Assembly (NCBI GenBank): GCA_015698045.1
Contig: BLAL01000043.1
Coordinates: 1,178,001-1,242,000 of the forward strand
Length of the DNA: 64,000 nt
From: Rhizophagus clarus
Lineage: Eukaryota > Glomeromycota > Glomeromycetes > Glomerales > Glomeraceae
Reading direction: 5' to 3'
Shown here: piece after piece, positions 29,941 to 39,770 of the stretch
How the letters are laid out: the number at the start of each line of letters is the position of its first letter
How positions within the stretch are numbered: the stretch's first letter is position 1
The notes under the pieces: generated by a model
Database searches by the model: none
The model's input: the letters and a program-made list of their open reading frames with translations, nothing else
What the model was told of the DNA's origin: nothing
Position numbers and translations under genes: made by a program

Positions 29941-31197
29941 CTATACTGCAATGATCGGTGTCCAATTTTGTCGATCGTAATACAATTTTAACAAACTTCC
30001 ATTTACAGGAGTTCGTAAAACTTTTCCTTCCATAGAGCGTAATTTATAAGCACCATTTTGCCTGATTTCATGAATATAAAAGGGACCTTTCCATTTTGGG
30101 TCTAATTTTCCGGTCCATTGTTTTTCTTTTGCAGCGTTGTAATATAAGACTTTATCTCCTATTTCAAAATTTAACTCTTTTTTGATTTTCTGATCATGAT
30201 AATCTTTTTGCTTGACCTGACTCTCTCGAACCTTTATCTTTGCTTCTTCTCGCACATGAGGCAGATCATCGATCAAAGATAAAAGTCTTTGATTTATATG
30301 TTCCAAGTTATCAGATAAATTATCCACAGGAAGTTTAGCTTCTCTTCCATTTACCAAATAAAAGGGCGATATTTTCGTGGTAGAATGTTTACTTGTCCGA
30401 TATGCAAACAAGACTGGAGCATTATATCTATCCCACTCATTGGTCTGGATTACTAACTTTGATAATAATTCACATAAGGTACGATTAAATCGTTCGACCA
30501 GTCCATTTGTTTGTGGGTGATAGGGAGTAGAAAATACATGTTTAATCCCAAATTTCTCCAAAAGTTTTTCTACCATTTGGTTATTAAAATATGTTCCTCT
30601 ATCTGACAATAATTTTGCAGGGCATCCATGACGACAAATAATATCTTCATAGATAAATTGTGAGGTTTCTTCTGCAGTAGCACGTGACACTGGTCTCGCT
30701 TCAGGCCATTTGGTCATATAATCCATAGCAACAATTATATAACGATTTCCATTAGGAGTTATGGGTAATGGTCCAACAAAGTCTATTCCTACTTGATAAA
30801 AGGGTCCATGTATGACAATAGGGTGGAGCAATTGGTTTGCTTTAGATTTTCCTCTTCTTTGACAAGAATCACATGATCTAACATATTCTCTTATGTTTTC
30901 ATACATTTGAGGCCAATAGTAACGATCCTTAATTTTATTGAACATGGTATCTACTGCAAAATGAGCGGCAGTAGGATCATTGTGCATCATATATAATAGT
31001 GGTTCCAATTCAAAATTTCTAATGACTTTCAATAATTGTCCATTTTTCCTTTTGTTCTTCTTATAGAGATAATTTAATTTTAATTCAAAATTGTTGCAGA
31101 GGCTGATGAATTTCTGTTTTTCTCGAGACGTATTAAAGGTAGGTAGTATTTGTTGATGTAAATATTGATATATTTGATGGTATTGGTTGGGATCCAT
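29941..31197 (-). CDS. Ty3/Gypsy integrase
   Basis: Intact 418-codon ORF. The HHCC zinc domain spans about residues 73-118 (HNDPTAAHFAVDTMFNK... through CDSCQRRG). The catalytic DDE is present: GIDFVGPLP (about residue 137), LLSDRGTYF (about 196) and VERFNRTL (about 233), with DD35E-like spacing. The C-terminus has a GPY/F module (KWKGPFYIHEIRQNGAYKL) and no chromodomain. It is out of frame with the upstream pol region, so it is either made by frameshifting or was separated by mutation between 31198 and 31270. It should insert the cDNA into the genome. Confidence 0.95.
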   Translation of the reverse strand: MDPNQYHQIYQYLHQQILPTFNTSREKQKFISLCNNFELKLNYLYKKNKRKNGQLLKVIRNFELEPLLYMMHNDPTAAHFAVDTMFNKIKDRYYWPQMYENIREYVRSCDSCQRRGKSKANQLLHPIVIHGPFYQVGIDFVGPLPITPNGNRYIIVAMDYMTKWPEARPVSRATAEETSQFIYEDIICRHGCPAKLLSDRGTYFNNQMVEKLLEKFGIKHVFSTPYHPQTNGLVERFNRTLCELLSKLVIQTNEWDRYNAPVLFAYRTSKHSTTKISPFYLVNGREAKLPVDNLSDNLEHINQRLLSLIDDLPHVREEAKIKVRESQVKQKDYHDQKIKKELNFEIGDKVLYYNAAKEKQWTGKLDPKWKGPFYIHEIRQNGAYKLRSMEGKVLRTPVNGSLLKLYYDRQNWTPIIAV

Positions 31198-31268
31198 GAT
31201 GGGCTGTTAGTCACAATGCTAACACTTTCGCTTTCACCCGTTTGTTTTCTTTTCTTTTGGTGCTGAGT

Positions 31269-31790
31269 TTAGAAAAGTGGTTGTTGGACGACCACTTTGA
31301 TATTATTCATGGTGATTTCAGTTTCATAATAATAGTTCTCAATTTGAACATCGATAGGTTCGTTCCACCAGGGTTCATTAACCAAATAGTCTGGATTCAT
31401 ATCTGGATGAATACGGGTTTGTTGAATTTCATATTCCTCTGCTTCATCATACTTCCAACCGATTCCTGGAGAAAGATGTTCATCTTGCGACATTTCCATC
31501 TCAGTGGTCTCTTTAAGGATTTCTAAGTATTGCATCTCTACATCTCCAAAATATTCTTCTGCTAATTCTCTGAAACAAGTTTTGCACGTAAGTATATCAC
31601 TACGGCAGTACCATTGATCGTATGGCGGTGGATAAGAAAATAACATCCAATTTTCTCTTTTTGAGTTTAAAAGCGTTCCACAATTCTCACAATGGTTCTG
31701 GTAATTAGGACGATTTTTATCTAAGATTCCTAGATTTCTGGTGAGTTCAACATTTCTTTGAACTACAGCACGTTCTATTTCCATATCGCA
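31269..31790 (-). pseudogene. Pol region between RNase H and integrase, Cys-rich insert (frame 2)
   Basis: Continues pol after a one-base shift at about 31770-31790 and ends at a stop at 31269. It holds a possible zinc site (CENCGTLL, later CRSDILTCKTCFREL) and an acidic Tyr/Glu-rich tail (EEYFGDVEMQYLEIL...). No RNase H or integrase motif is present, so it is extra sequence between the two enzymes. Together with the Cys cluster at the end of the upstream frame it forms an unusual insert of about 250 residues. Function unknown. Confidence 0.6.
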
Positions 31791-34254
31791 TTTGCTCCAA
31801 ATATGTCTTTGCTTGATTGATGATTTCTTCTTCCTTTTGTAGTTGCGCTTGAATTTTCTGACTCTTAGTGCATCTTTTCTTTTCAATTTTTCGTTGACAC
31901 TCAAAACAAATTCTATGAGTATGATGTCCATCATTAATAAAGCATGCATCTCCTATAATGGAGCAATAACTATTAAAGCCGTGGAAGATATCCCATTCAT
32001 CAGTACATAGGGCAGATTTACGACATCTTTCACAGATTTCCTCATTATCGACATTTAAGGTTTCTTCGAGCATTTCTTCATTATTCAATCCAGAATGAAT
32101 AATAGAAACCATATAACACTCAACTGGGTCTTCATGAATTCGTGATAAAGCATCAGCGTTAGCATTGGCTTTTCCTGGGCGATGCTTAATTTGGAAGTCA
32201 TATTGCTGGAGTTCCATGATCCATCTGGCTCGCCTTCCTTTTGGAATCTTGGAGGTTTTAAGCCATTTTAAGGCAATATGATCTGTAACAATAGTGAAGG
32301 GCTTCATTTCCAAGTAATGCTGAAAGTGTTGAACAGCCCAAACTACAGCAAGACATTCTTGATCAGTGATAGCATAATTCATTTCAGCTTTGTTCATACT
32401 TCGACTCGCATATACAATCACATATTCTTTACCATCCTCTTGAAATTGCGAAAGAACAGCACCTAGGCCTGTTCCTGAGGCATCCATGTAAATAATAAAA
32501 GATCGGTTGAAATCTGGATAGCTTAAAATGGTAGCTTTCATTAAGCATTCTTTTAATCTTTCAAAAGCATTTTGCTTTTTCTGATCCCATTCGAAAGGTA
32601 CGTCCTTTTTAAGTAATTCATTCATGGGACGTGCAATCTTTGAAAAATCTTTGATAAATTTTCGATAATAAGAGAATAATCCAAGCGCGGCACGCAATTG
32701 TCGCAAGTTTTGTGGTATAGGAAAATTCTTCACCTTTTCAATTTTTTCTGGATCTACTTGGATTCCATCCCTTCCCACTACATGTCCAAGGAAGTGGATA
32801 TTGGGGTAACAAAAATAACATTTTTTCAATTTAATTTGAAGATTAGCGCTTCGCAAGGTTTCAAATACTTGACGCAAGTGATCCAAATGCGTCTCTAGAG
32901 GTCCTCTGGTGTAGATGATTACATCATCCAGGTATACTGCCACGAATATTCCTAAGAAGTCTTGGAGAATATAATTCATGAGACGCTGAAAAGTTCCTGG
33001 AGCATATGCCAATCCAAAAGGCATAACGAGGAATTCGTACAGGCCAAAGGGGGTGATGAAAGCAGTCTTTTCAATATCCTCTTCACTCATTTGAACTTGC
33101 CAGTAACCACTTGCAAGATCCAAAGTGGTAAACCAAGTTGCACTTCTTAAATTTTCTAAGAGATCATCAATTCTTGGTAAAGGGTATGCGTCAGCTTTAG
33201 TAATTGCGTTCAACTTTCGATAATCTATACATAATCTTTTATCTCCTCCTTTCTTTTCTACAATTACCACAGAAGAAGCCCAAGGACTAGATGATTTTCT
33301 AATAATGCCTTGTGTTTCCATTTTCACAATCTCATTCTTTAAAAATTCCCTTTTTACTGGATTCATTCTATAGGGAGGTTGAGCGACAGGAGCAGCATCT
33401 CCGGTCAAGATCCTATGTCGGATGACATGAGTTTTTCCTATCTTAGTTTGACTTTTTGCGCAGATGTCTTCATATTCTTTCATAAGGGACTGAAAGAGTG
33501 TTTGTTGATGATGATCCAATGGTTCTAGATTTGATTTTACCACTGCTGAAGAATTATTTTCTTCCTGCACTTCTGCAAGGAATACAGCAGGATTTCCTTC
33601 ATTCTTATCATTAGACATCTCTTCTTCCTCAGAGTAATCTGGCGAGTGCATTTCCATCCAGGGATTATATTCTAAGTCATCTGAATCTGAGTCCCAGGTA
33701 TCCGAATAATATAAAGGAGCTTCAACCAACTCCTCATTTTCATATTCTTCATCATCTTCTTCTTCCTCTTCTTCTTCTAGGGATTCAGCATTAATAAGGG
33801 CTTTAGTTACTGTAAAAATCAAAGGTACATTTACGGTTCTTCCTTTATAATGGACTGACAATTTCTCTGCCCTCCAATTAACGATGGCATTAACTCTTCT
33901 AAGCCAATCATTTCCTAGAATAAGAACATCATCTTGGGAGTCCAAAACATGCACTGGCGTTTGTACTATAATATGGCTGAGATGGATTGGTAATGCGGCA
34001 ATCATTCCTAATGCACGGACTCTGGTTCCATTGGCAGTAATAATCACCATATTAGAGGGTTGATCGATTTGATAGCCAAGTTGTTTCATCAATGACTTGG
34101 TAATTATACTTGTCACAGCTCCACTATCAATTACAGCGGAAATGGGTTCTTTTCCTACGTACAATTCACATCGTGCAGCAGTAGTTTGATCAAGATCAGG
34201 GGAATCATTTCTTTCGATAAAATTGGTTTCTTTTTCCCTAGTTCTTCTAACAGC
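31747..34254 (-). CDS. Ty3/Gypsy protease, reverse transcriptase and RNase H
   Basis: Open frame that begins directly after the gag TGA (34255-34257), in the same frame, and runs to 31747. Retropepsin: ISAVIDSGAVTSIITK with later ILGNDWL. An acidic linker follows. RT: SPWASSVVIVEKKGG, LDLASGYWQVQM, and the catalytic YLDDVIIYT (about residue 409 counted from the alternative start at 34164). RNase H: YMDASGTGLGAVLSQF (about 558), MNYAITDQECLAVVWA and TDHIALKWL. After RNase H comes a Cys/His cluster (CERCRKSALC, HRICFECQRKIEKKRC). Then the frame is lost near 31780, where the downstream frame takes over. Confidence 0.95.
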   Translation of the reverse strand, partial: AVRRTREKETNFIERNDSPDLDQTTAARCELYVGKEPISAVIDSGAVTSIITKSLMKQLGYQIDQPSNMVIITANGTRVRALGMIAALPIHLSHIIVQTPVHVLDSQDDVLILGNDWLRRVNAIVNWRAEKLSVHYKGRTVNVPLIFTVTKALINAESLEEEEEEEDDEEYENEELVEAPLYYSDTWDSDSDDLEYNPWMEMHSPDYSEEEEMSNDKNEGNPAVFLAEVQEENNSSAVVKSNLEPLDHHQQTLFQSLMKEYEDICAKSQTKIGKTHVIRHRILTGDAAPVAQPPYRMNPVKREFLKNEIVKMETQGIIRKSSSPWASSVVIVEKKGGDKRLCIDYRKLNAITKADAYPLPRIDDLLENLRSATWFTTLDLASGYWQVQMSEEDIEKTAFITPFGLYEFLVMPFGLAYAPGTFQRLMNYILQDFLGIFVAVYLDDVIIYTRGPLETHLDHLRQVFETLRSANLQIKLKKCYFCYPNIHFLGHVVGRDGIQVDPEKIEKVKNFPIPQNLRQLRAALGLFSYYRKFIKDFSKIARPMNELLKKDVPFEWDQKKQNAFERLKECLMKATILSYPDFNRSFIIYMDASGTGLGAVLSQFQEDGKEYVIVYASRSMNKAEMNYAITDQECLAVVWAVQHFQHYLEMKPFTIVTDHIALKWLKTSKIPKGRRARWIMELQQYDFQIKHRPGKANANADALSRIHEDPVECYMVSIIHSGLNNEEMLEETLNVDNEEICERCRKSALCTDEWDIFHGFNSYCSIIGDACFINDGHHTHRICFECQRKIEKKRCTKSQKIQAQLQKEEEIINQAKTYLEQMRYGNRTCCSSKKC

Positions 34255-36144
34255 TCAGATTAGTCCTGAACGATACTTAGGGATCTCATGCGCAGCTTGT
34301 CCTACTGACAATCCACAGGGCAAATCTCTCAAGTAATTTGCAACGTTAAATTCGGTAAGTTGCTCAATTGGAGCTGGCAACATTTTTCTTCTAACCTTTT
34401 TACTTTTTGAAGGCTCAGCATCTTGCATTTCTACGTCTGGGACAAGTCTAGCTTGTTCTTTTTTTTGAGATTCAGAGCGAGGCATAGCTCTTCTTTTTAC
34501 TTCTCGAACTTCTCTTTGGTAGGGTTCTTTCCTCTTAAAAGCATAAATTTCTGTTTCAAATTCATCATCGTATTCCTCATACTCATCAGTTTCATAACAC
34601 TCTTCTTCATAGTCCATAAAATTAACAGGTTGTTGGTTATTTTTATTAGATTGAAATTGAACTTGATTGGGACGTCTGTTTCCTGGAGCAGTACATTCCC
34701 TGGCATAATGTCCTAATTTCCCACACTTGAAACAAGTCACTTCTCTTTTGTTTCTTGGTCTATTAACATTTTCTGGGCGAGGAGTACGATTGTTTGATTG
34801 ATTAAATCGAGGAGTTCTGGTAACGGATGCAGATAAATTTGCGTAGTTGATGGATAACTGTTGCATTTGCTTTGTGAGAGCATCAAGTTCATTTTTAAGA
34901 CTATTTTCTACTTGGGTAACTGGAGGTGAAACAGGTGCTGGTGCAACAACACTTTGCGAGGTAGAGGGAATTGGAGCTTCTTCCTTTGGCATTACATTTA
35001 ATAGGGTATATTTTACACCTGATTCTACTAATTTAGCTCGTTCAATAGCAGCAGCTAAGGTGGCTGGAGAAGCCAATACTACTTGACTAACATAGATTGG
35101 AGACAATCCGTTGATAAAGTAGTTGACTTGATGTTGGTCTGCTAGAACATTTCCTGTAGTTGCCCTATTTAGGAGTTTTCTAAAGCGTCGAGAGTAATCC
35201 TCAATTGATTCTCCTTCCTTCTGTTTTACTCCTTGTAATTCTCTTGCCCATTGATTCTTTCGGGCTGGTGTAGCAAAGTAAGCAATAAGTCTTTCTTTAA
35301 AGGAGTTGCCAGGGTCTCCTTTCCATTGAGTTATATTTGTCTTATCATTTTGATACCAATCATAGGCAGCTTCCTTCAAATGTCCTGCAGCCAAAGCTAC
35401 TCTTTTGGCATCTGCCCATCCATTAGTTGTATGAGCTTGAATAAAAATATCAATCCATTCATTAGGATCCTCTGTGTCATTTCCATAAAATGGTGGTACT
35501 TCTACTATTTTAGTAGCACGATTAGTAGTAGCTGTTCGTAAAGCGGTAAGCGCAGCATTTGTTGCTTGAGCTTCATTATGCACATTTGTAAGGGCAGTTT
35601 TCCAATCAACACCTCCTGCTCCAAAAACTCCATCCAAAAGCGCCTTCATTTGATCATTTGTGATAGCCATGTTAAGATTTGGACTTGGTTGAGTATTATG
35701 GAAGATCTGATGTGCGGTAACTATTTGTTCTGCAGTTGGAAGACTTTGAAAACCATTGGTAAGCTCAAATAATTTATGCAAATAAAAAGATAGTTCTAAA
35801 AATGGTACAGTGATTTCTTGGTATCTTATACTTTTTACAATACTTGTAATCGTATTTACTATAATATCTAATTCAGTAGCAGTATAAAATTCTTCTGTCA
35901 ATATTTTAAATGCAGCAATTGTAGCGCCCGTATACTGTTCCGCAGTATGATGCACTGAAATCCAAAGCCAAAATAGATGAAATCCGTTTGGTATGTTATC
36001 AACTGGTATTCTATCAACAGGATAACACAAGTTACAATAATTTTCTTGTTTTTTAATAGTTATTCCTTGACGATGTTTCTTTAAATGTGCTTTCTTTTGA
36101 TTCTTAGTTAAGTTGTAATACGGCATACATTTACTATTATTCAA
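34255..36144 (-). CDS. Ty3/Gypsy Gag
   Basis: 629 codons. The N-terminal 200 residues are unusual and helical, with a CNLCYPVDRIP segment near residue 37. About 200-400 is a canonical Gag capsid region (VEVPPFYGNDTEDPNEWIDIF-type start, then AAYDWYQNDKTNITQW, RELQGVKQKEGESIEDYSRR, YFINGL). One CCHC knuckle (CFKCGKLGHYAREC) lies at about 469-482, followed by an acidic and basic tail. It forms the particle that packages element RNA. It ends with TGA, beyond which the same frame stays open into pol, so Gag-Pol may be made by readthrough or by restoration of a lost CGA codon. Confidence 0.93.
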   Translation of the reverse strand: MNNSKCMPYYNLTKNQKKAHLKKHRQGITIKKQENYCNLCYPVDRIPVDNIPNGFHLFWLWISVHHTAEQYTGATIAAFKILTEEFYTATELDIIVNTITSIVKSIRYQEITVPFLELSFYLHKLFELTNGFQSLPTAEQIVTAHQIFHNTQPSPNLNMAITNDQMKALLDGVFGAGGVDWKTALTNVHNEAQATNAALTALRTATTNRATKIVEVPPFYGNDTEDPNEWIDIFIQAHTTNGWADAKRVALAAGHLKEAAYDWYQNDKTNITQWKGDPGNSFKERLIAYFATPARKNQWARELQGVKQKEGESIEDYSRRFRKLLNRATTGNVLADQHQVNYFINGLSPIYVSQVVLASPATLAAAIERAKLVESGVKYTLLNVMPKEEAPIPSTSQSVVAPAPVSPPVTQVENSLKNELDALTKQMQQLSINYANLSASVTRTPRFNQSNNRTPRPENVNRPRNKREVTCFKCGKLGHYARECTAPGNRRPNQVQFQSNKNNQQPVNFMDYEEECYETDEYEEYDDEFETEIYAFKRKEPYQREVREVKRRAMPRSESQKKEQARLVPDVEMQDAEPSKSKKVRRKMLPAPIEQLTEFNVANYLRDLPCGLSVGQAAHEIPKYRSGLI

Positions 36145-36150
36145 ATTAAC

Positions 36151-36166
36151 CTGGCAGGAATCACCA
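36151..36166 (-). promoter_or_regulatory. Primer-binding site
   Basis: Two bases after the 5' LTR, the minus strand reads TGGTGATTCCTGCCAG, which is complementary to a tRNA 3' end ending in CCA. The tRNA species is not identified here. Confidence 0.75.
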
Positions 36167-36168
36167 AT

Positions 36169-36673
36169 TGTTCACCAACTCAGTCCGTCGAGTAGTGAAT
36201 TATGAATATCTTCAGGGAGACACTAGCTATGAAGTATTCCAATCAATTCCTTACACGCTAAAAGGCAGTGTATTCGATAATTGAAATGTATCTTTATTAG
36301 TTGTAGGTACGTTAACAACTTATACAATAAGGCAATCTTATAACACTTGCAATTACAACTTTATTATAAACAACTTGTCTTAACTTCTTTTTATTTTAAG
36401 CGAATATTCAAGATATTTATACAAATTGAACTTCATTTAAATATATAAATAATATAAGATATAAAAGATATAAATATAATAAATAATATATAAGAAATTT
36501 AAATAATAAAAGAAATATAAGAAATAAATACTATATATACTATAAATGATATATAAGAAATATATACTAAATATACTAAATATACTTAACATACTTTATA
36601 TACTACGTTGATCATTTGTGGCGCAGTAATATTAATATTCACCATCACGTGAATGCAAATCATTCGTCTAACA
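36169..36673 (-). repeat. 5' LTR (505 bp) of the Ty3/Gypsy element
   Basis: Same ends as the left LTR (TGTTCACC...CTAACA). C at 36590, 36624 and 36665 are the only differences seen between the two copies. The LTR should contain the promoter and polyadenylation signals of the element. Confidence 0.97.
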
Positions 36674-37648
36674 ATTTATTTCATTTATATTTTTGAATTA
36701 TATTTATAAACCCTTATAAAATAATATTAAAATAAATTCAAGTTTTACAAAATTATTTCAATATAATAAAAGTATCTTATAATTATTATAAAACCAATTC
36801 AAAAAAAATAGCATTTTTAGCAAAGTATCAAAGAGAAATCACATTCCAAAATCTAAAACATAAAAATCAAAAAGTTGTTATATTCCAAAGATCTAAAACA
36901 TGATAGTGCAAGTGGACATCAGAAAAAAAATGAACAAAATTATTCACATAAATCTAAAAAAAAAAAAATGGTAGCAACTAAAAAATAGAATCAACCAAGG
37001 AGTAATCATGTCCTAAAGATGAAGAATGCAAAATTAAAAAAAATAATCATGTCTGAAAGACTTAAAACATGAATCAAGAATAATTATATCAAAGAGAAAT
37101 CATGTTTCAAAAATATAAAACATGAATATCAGAGTAGTTATATTCCAAAGACCTAAACCTGATAATGTAGGTGGACAAAATTGTCCACTAGAAAAAATAA
37201 ATTAATTTATTAACAAGAAATAAAAAAAAAGAAATAAAATTGCTCACAAAAATTATAAAAATGAAGTGCATATAACAACATCAAAAAACAAATCACATCC
37301 TATTTCTAAAAAAGAGAAAAGAAATATTAATATTATTTTCAAATCAAAGGCAAAACCATAAAAATAAAATATAAAGACTAACACTTTGCAATTTAAAGTC
37401 CAAACCAAAGCACAAAGCCATTCCTAAAAAGGGGAGAAAAGAAACGTTAGTAATATTCTCAAATTAAAAACACATCAAAAATAACAATATAAAGACACTT
37501 TCTTGCAATTTCAACATTCAGGTCAAAGTCCTAAAAAATAAGCTAAATAAAAAAAATGGTAAATAAAATAAACTGCATAAAAATTGTAATCATAAATGAT
37601 CTCACGATAAACAATTTAATGATAATACAGCAAATCACATAAATCACG
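36674..37648. other. AT-rich spacer with short degenerate repeats
   Basis: The first 120 bases continue the AT tandem array split by the LTR element. From 36820 to 37550 there are degenerate units built on ATCATGTYCTAAAGAY-like and CCAAAGAYCTAAAACATGA-like words, about 50-60 bp apart. No ORF. Confidence 0.5.
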
Positions 37649-37665
37649 TGACTGTAACTTTCATG

Positions 37666-38297
37666 TTATTTATTTATTTATTTGTTTAAACGACTAACAG
37701 TTCATATACAAGTTCAGTACAGAAAGTAGGATTAACTAAATAGAAAAACACTACTCAGCACTATATTTGTTACAAAATCCTGGGAGTTATCCCAAGATCA
37801 GTCAGCCTGTATTGTTAAATTAAACAAGCTATGACCCTGTTTAATCGTAAACCATAGATGTAAGATCTTAAGGAGAAGGGTTAGTAATAAACGCCATTCT
37901 AGCTAGCAAGAAAACGAAGGGAAAAGGGGTCAGACAAAGAAAAGATAAAAAAAAAAGAAAAAGGGGATTAGCTAAAACTATCTGTTGGAATTTGTGCCCA
38001 CATTTCTAACTACTTCTTTACTACTACTTGGCACTAATAAACTAAGTACTTCTAATAACAAGTCTGCTATCTGATTGTTATTATTTGTACCCTGACTCAG
38101 ATGAGACTTCTTTTTCTTGGAAGCTTTGGATTTCTTCTTGCCAGTGGCAAACACGGTAGAATCATCCTTCTTATTGTTCTTCTTCTTAGATCACTTCTGG
38201 AAGGAGAAAGTATTTGCCTTATTTGGCACTTTAGGGTCTTTGTCACTCTTATCGCTTGAGGTGGTTCCATCACCTGCTTTTAGTGGCACTGTAATGA
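37666..38297 (-). mobile_element. 5'-truncated retroposon with 17-bp target duplication
   Basis: Flanked by TGACTGTAACTTTCATG (37649-37665) and the same sequence with one mismatch (38298-38314). The minus strand ends in an AAATAAATAAATAA tail, as LINE insertions do. It carries the C-terminal end of a Lys-rich protein (KKKSKASKKKKSHLSQG, then QIADLLLEVLSLL), stop at about 37980, with a TGA further upstream, and about 300 nt of 3' UTR. No RT is included, so the parent element is not identified, but the tail and duplication are clear. Confidence 0.8.
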
Positions 38298-38314
38298 TGA
38301 CTGTAACTTTTATG

Positions 38315-39030
38315 ATGGTGCACCTGGATTAGTTGTTTTTCTGCCACTATATCACATGACTTAAAAAATAATTTGATTGGCTAATTTTTAATCGGTTAAT
38401 TTTTAACTTTAAAATTTTTTCATAAAAAAAATTTTCGTAAGAATTAAATTTTGATAAAATACAATATAAATACAATAGTTAAACATCTGAAATAATTTAA
38501 TAAACTTTAGTAATTTTTTTATTAAAATTTGTAATTTTGTATTGTATCATATATGCTATAGATAAACAATTATTTATTAGTTTAGTTTACAGTACTAGTA
38601 ATAAATGACATAAATAATATCTAATAACAAATTACAATTGTAAAGAAAGAGATGCATAATGAAAAGAAGTAAAAGGGATAAAGTACAAAAAGAGAAATCG
38701 AGGATGAAGGGATGATGAAAGGAGAGATCAAGGAAGATAATGATGAAAGGAGTGATCAGGAATAAAAGAATACTGAAAGGAGTGGTCAAGAATGAAATAG
38801 GAATGAAATAAATGATCAAGAACGAGATAGTGATGTAAGGAGCAATCAAAGACAAAAAGAGAACGAAAAAAAAGATCAAGGATGAAATAATAAAGAAAGA
38901 AATGATTAAGGATGAATGGGGAATAAAATAACAATCAAAGACAAAATAATGATGAAAGGAGAGATATGATATTATTATTAAATTTCTATATTTATAAATA
39001 AATAAAAGTTTATAAGATCTTTACAAGAAT
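38315..39030. other. AT-rich spacer with purine-rich repeats
   Basis: From 38640 to 38960 there are degenerate repeats of about 30 bp (GATCAAGGATGAAATAATGATGAAAGGAG type). ORFs on the minus strand here are translations of this repeat and are not genes. Confidence 0.5.
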
Positions 39031-39033
39031 TTT

Positions 39034-39261
39034 TTATGATAAATACTTTGCAAAAATTTTAAAATATATTAATATGTCATCTAAATATACTACTACATAT
39101 TTTCTAATATAATTTTTCAATATCTTATCCATTAATCTCTGAAAAGTTGCGGGTGCTGTTTTTAATCCAAATGGCATTATATTCCATTCATATAATCTTT
39201 GTGAGCACGTAAAAGCTGCCTTCTCTTTATCTTCTTCTACCATCTCTAGAAGAAACTCCAA
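39034..39261 (-). pseudogene. Fragment of a Ty3/Gypsy reverse transcriptase
   Basis: 75 codons with LYEWNIMPFGLKTAPATFQR and KYVVVYLDDILIYFK, including the catalytic YLDD box. This is the fingers/palm region of an LTR-element RT. It is not from the neighbouring element, whose sequence differs (LYEFLVMPFGLAYAPGTFQR). No LTRs or other domains are seen near it. Confidence 0.88.
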
Positions 39262-39399
39262 AAAGATTTAGCAAAAAAATTAAGGCTACTAAGGATGCCA
39301 TGAAATAATGGATAATTTCTTAATTGTATATTATTAATGTTTACAAATTTACATTTATTAAGAATTGAATTTTCTGCTTTTTATGTATTTATTTACAGT

Positions 39400-39770
39400 G
39401 AAACTTCCATTTCAAGGCATCAGTATTATTATTAAAATTATTTGGTAAAATTCCATTTTAATTCAGGCTTAGTTCAGTTTTATTAGTAAAATCATTTGTT
39501 AAAATTTCCGTTTTATTACAAAAATTCATCAGTTTTATATATTAAAATTATTTGGTAAAATTTCCGTTTTATTACAAAAATTCATCAGTTTTATATATTA
39601 AAATCATTTGGTAAATTTCCATTTTATTTCAAAAATTCATCAATTTTATTATTAAAGCATTTGGTAAAATTTCCATTTTAATTTGAGACTTTCATTAAAT
39701 CGTTTGGCAAAATATCCGTTTTAATTCAGAAATTCATTGGTTTTATTACATTCTGTTAATCAATGATATT
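39400..39770. repeat. Degenerate tandem repeat, about 58-60 bp unit
   Basis: About six copies of ATTTGGTAAAATTTCCATTTTA followed by TTCATCAGTTTTAT-like sequence. No coding frame. Confidence 0.75.

Larger units (their letters stand above)
27727..36673 (-). mobile_element. Ty3/Gypsy LTR retrotransposon, nearly complete
   Basis: An 8.9-kb element read from right to left: 5' LTR, primer-binding site, gag, protease-RT-RNase H, Cys-rich insert, integrase, antisense ORF, accessory ORF, polypurine tract, 3' LTR. The order RT-RNase H-integrase defines Ty3/Gypsy. The two 505-bp LTRs differ at three positions, which points to recent insertion. The flanking 5-mers (TATGT left, ATTTA right) do not match, so no target duplication is evident. 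One frameshift in pol and a TGA between gag and pol are the main lesions. Confidence 0.95.

Noticed and set aside
38595-38934. Minus-strand ORFs rich in Phe, Leu and Ile
   Set aside because: Translation of a degenerate purine-rich tandem repeat. The hydrophobic pattern follows the DNA repeat.
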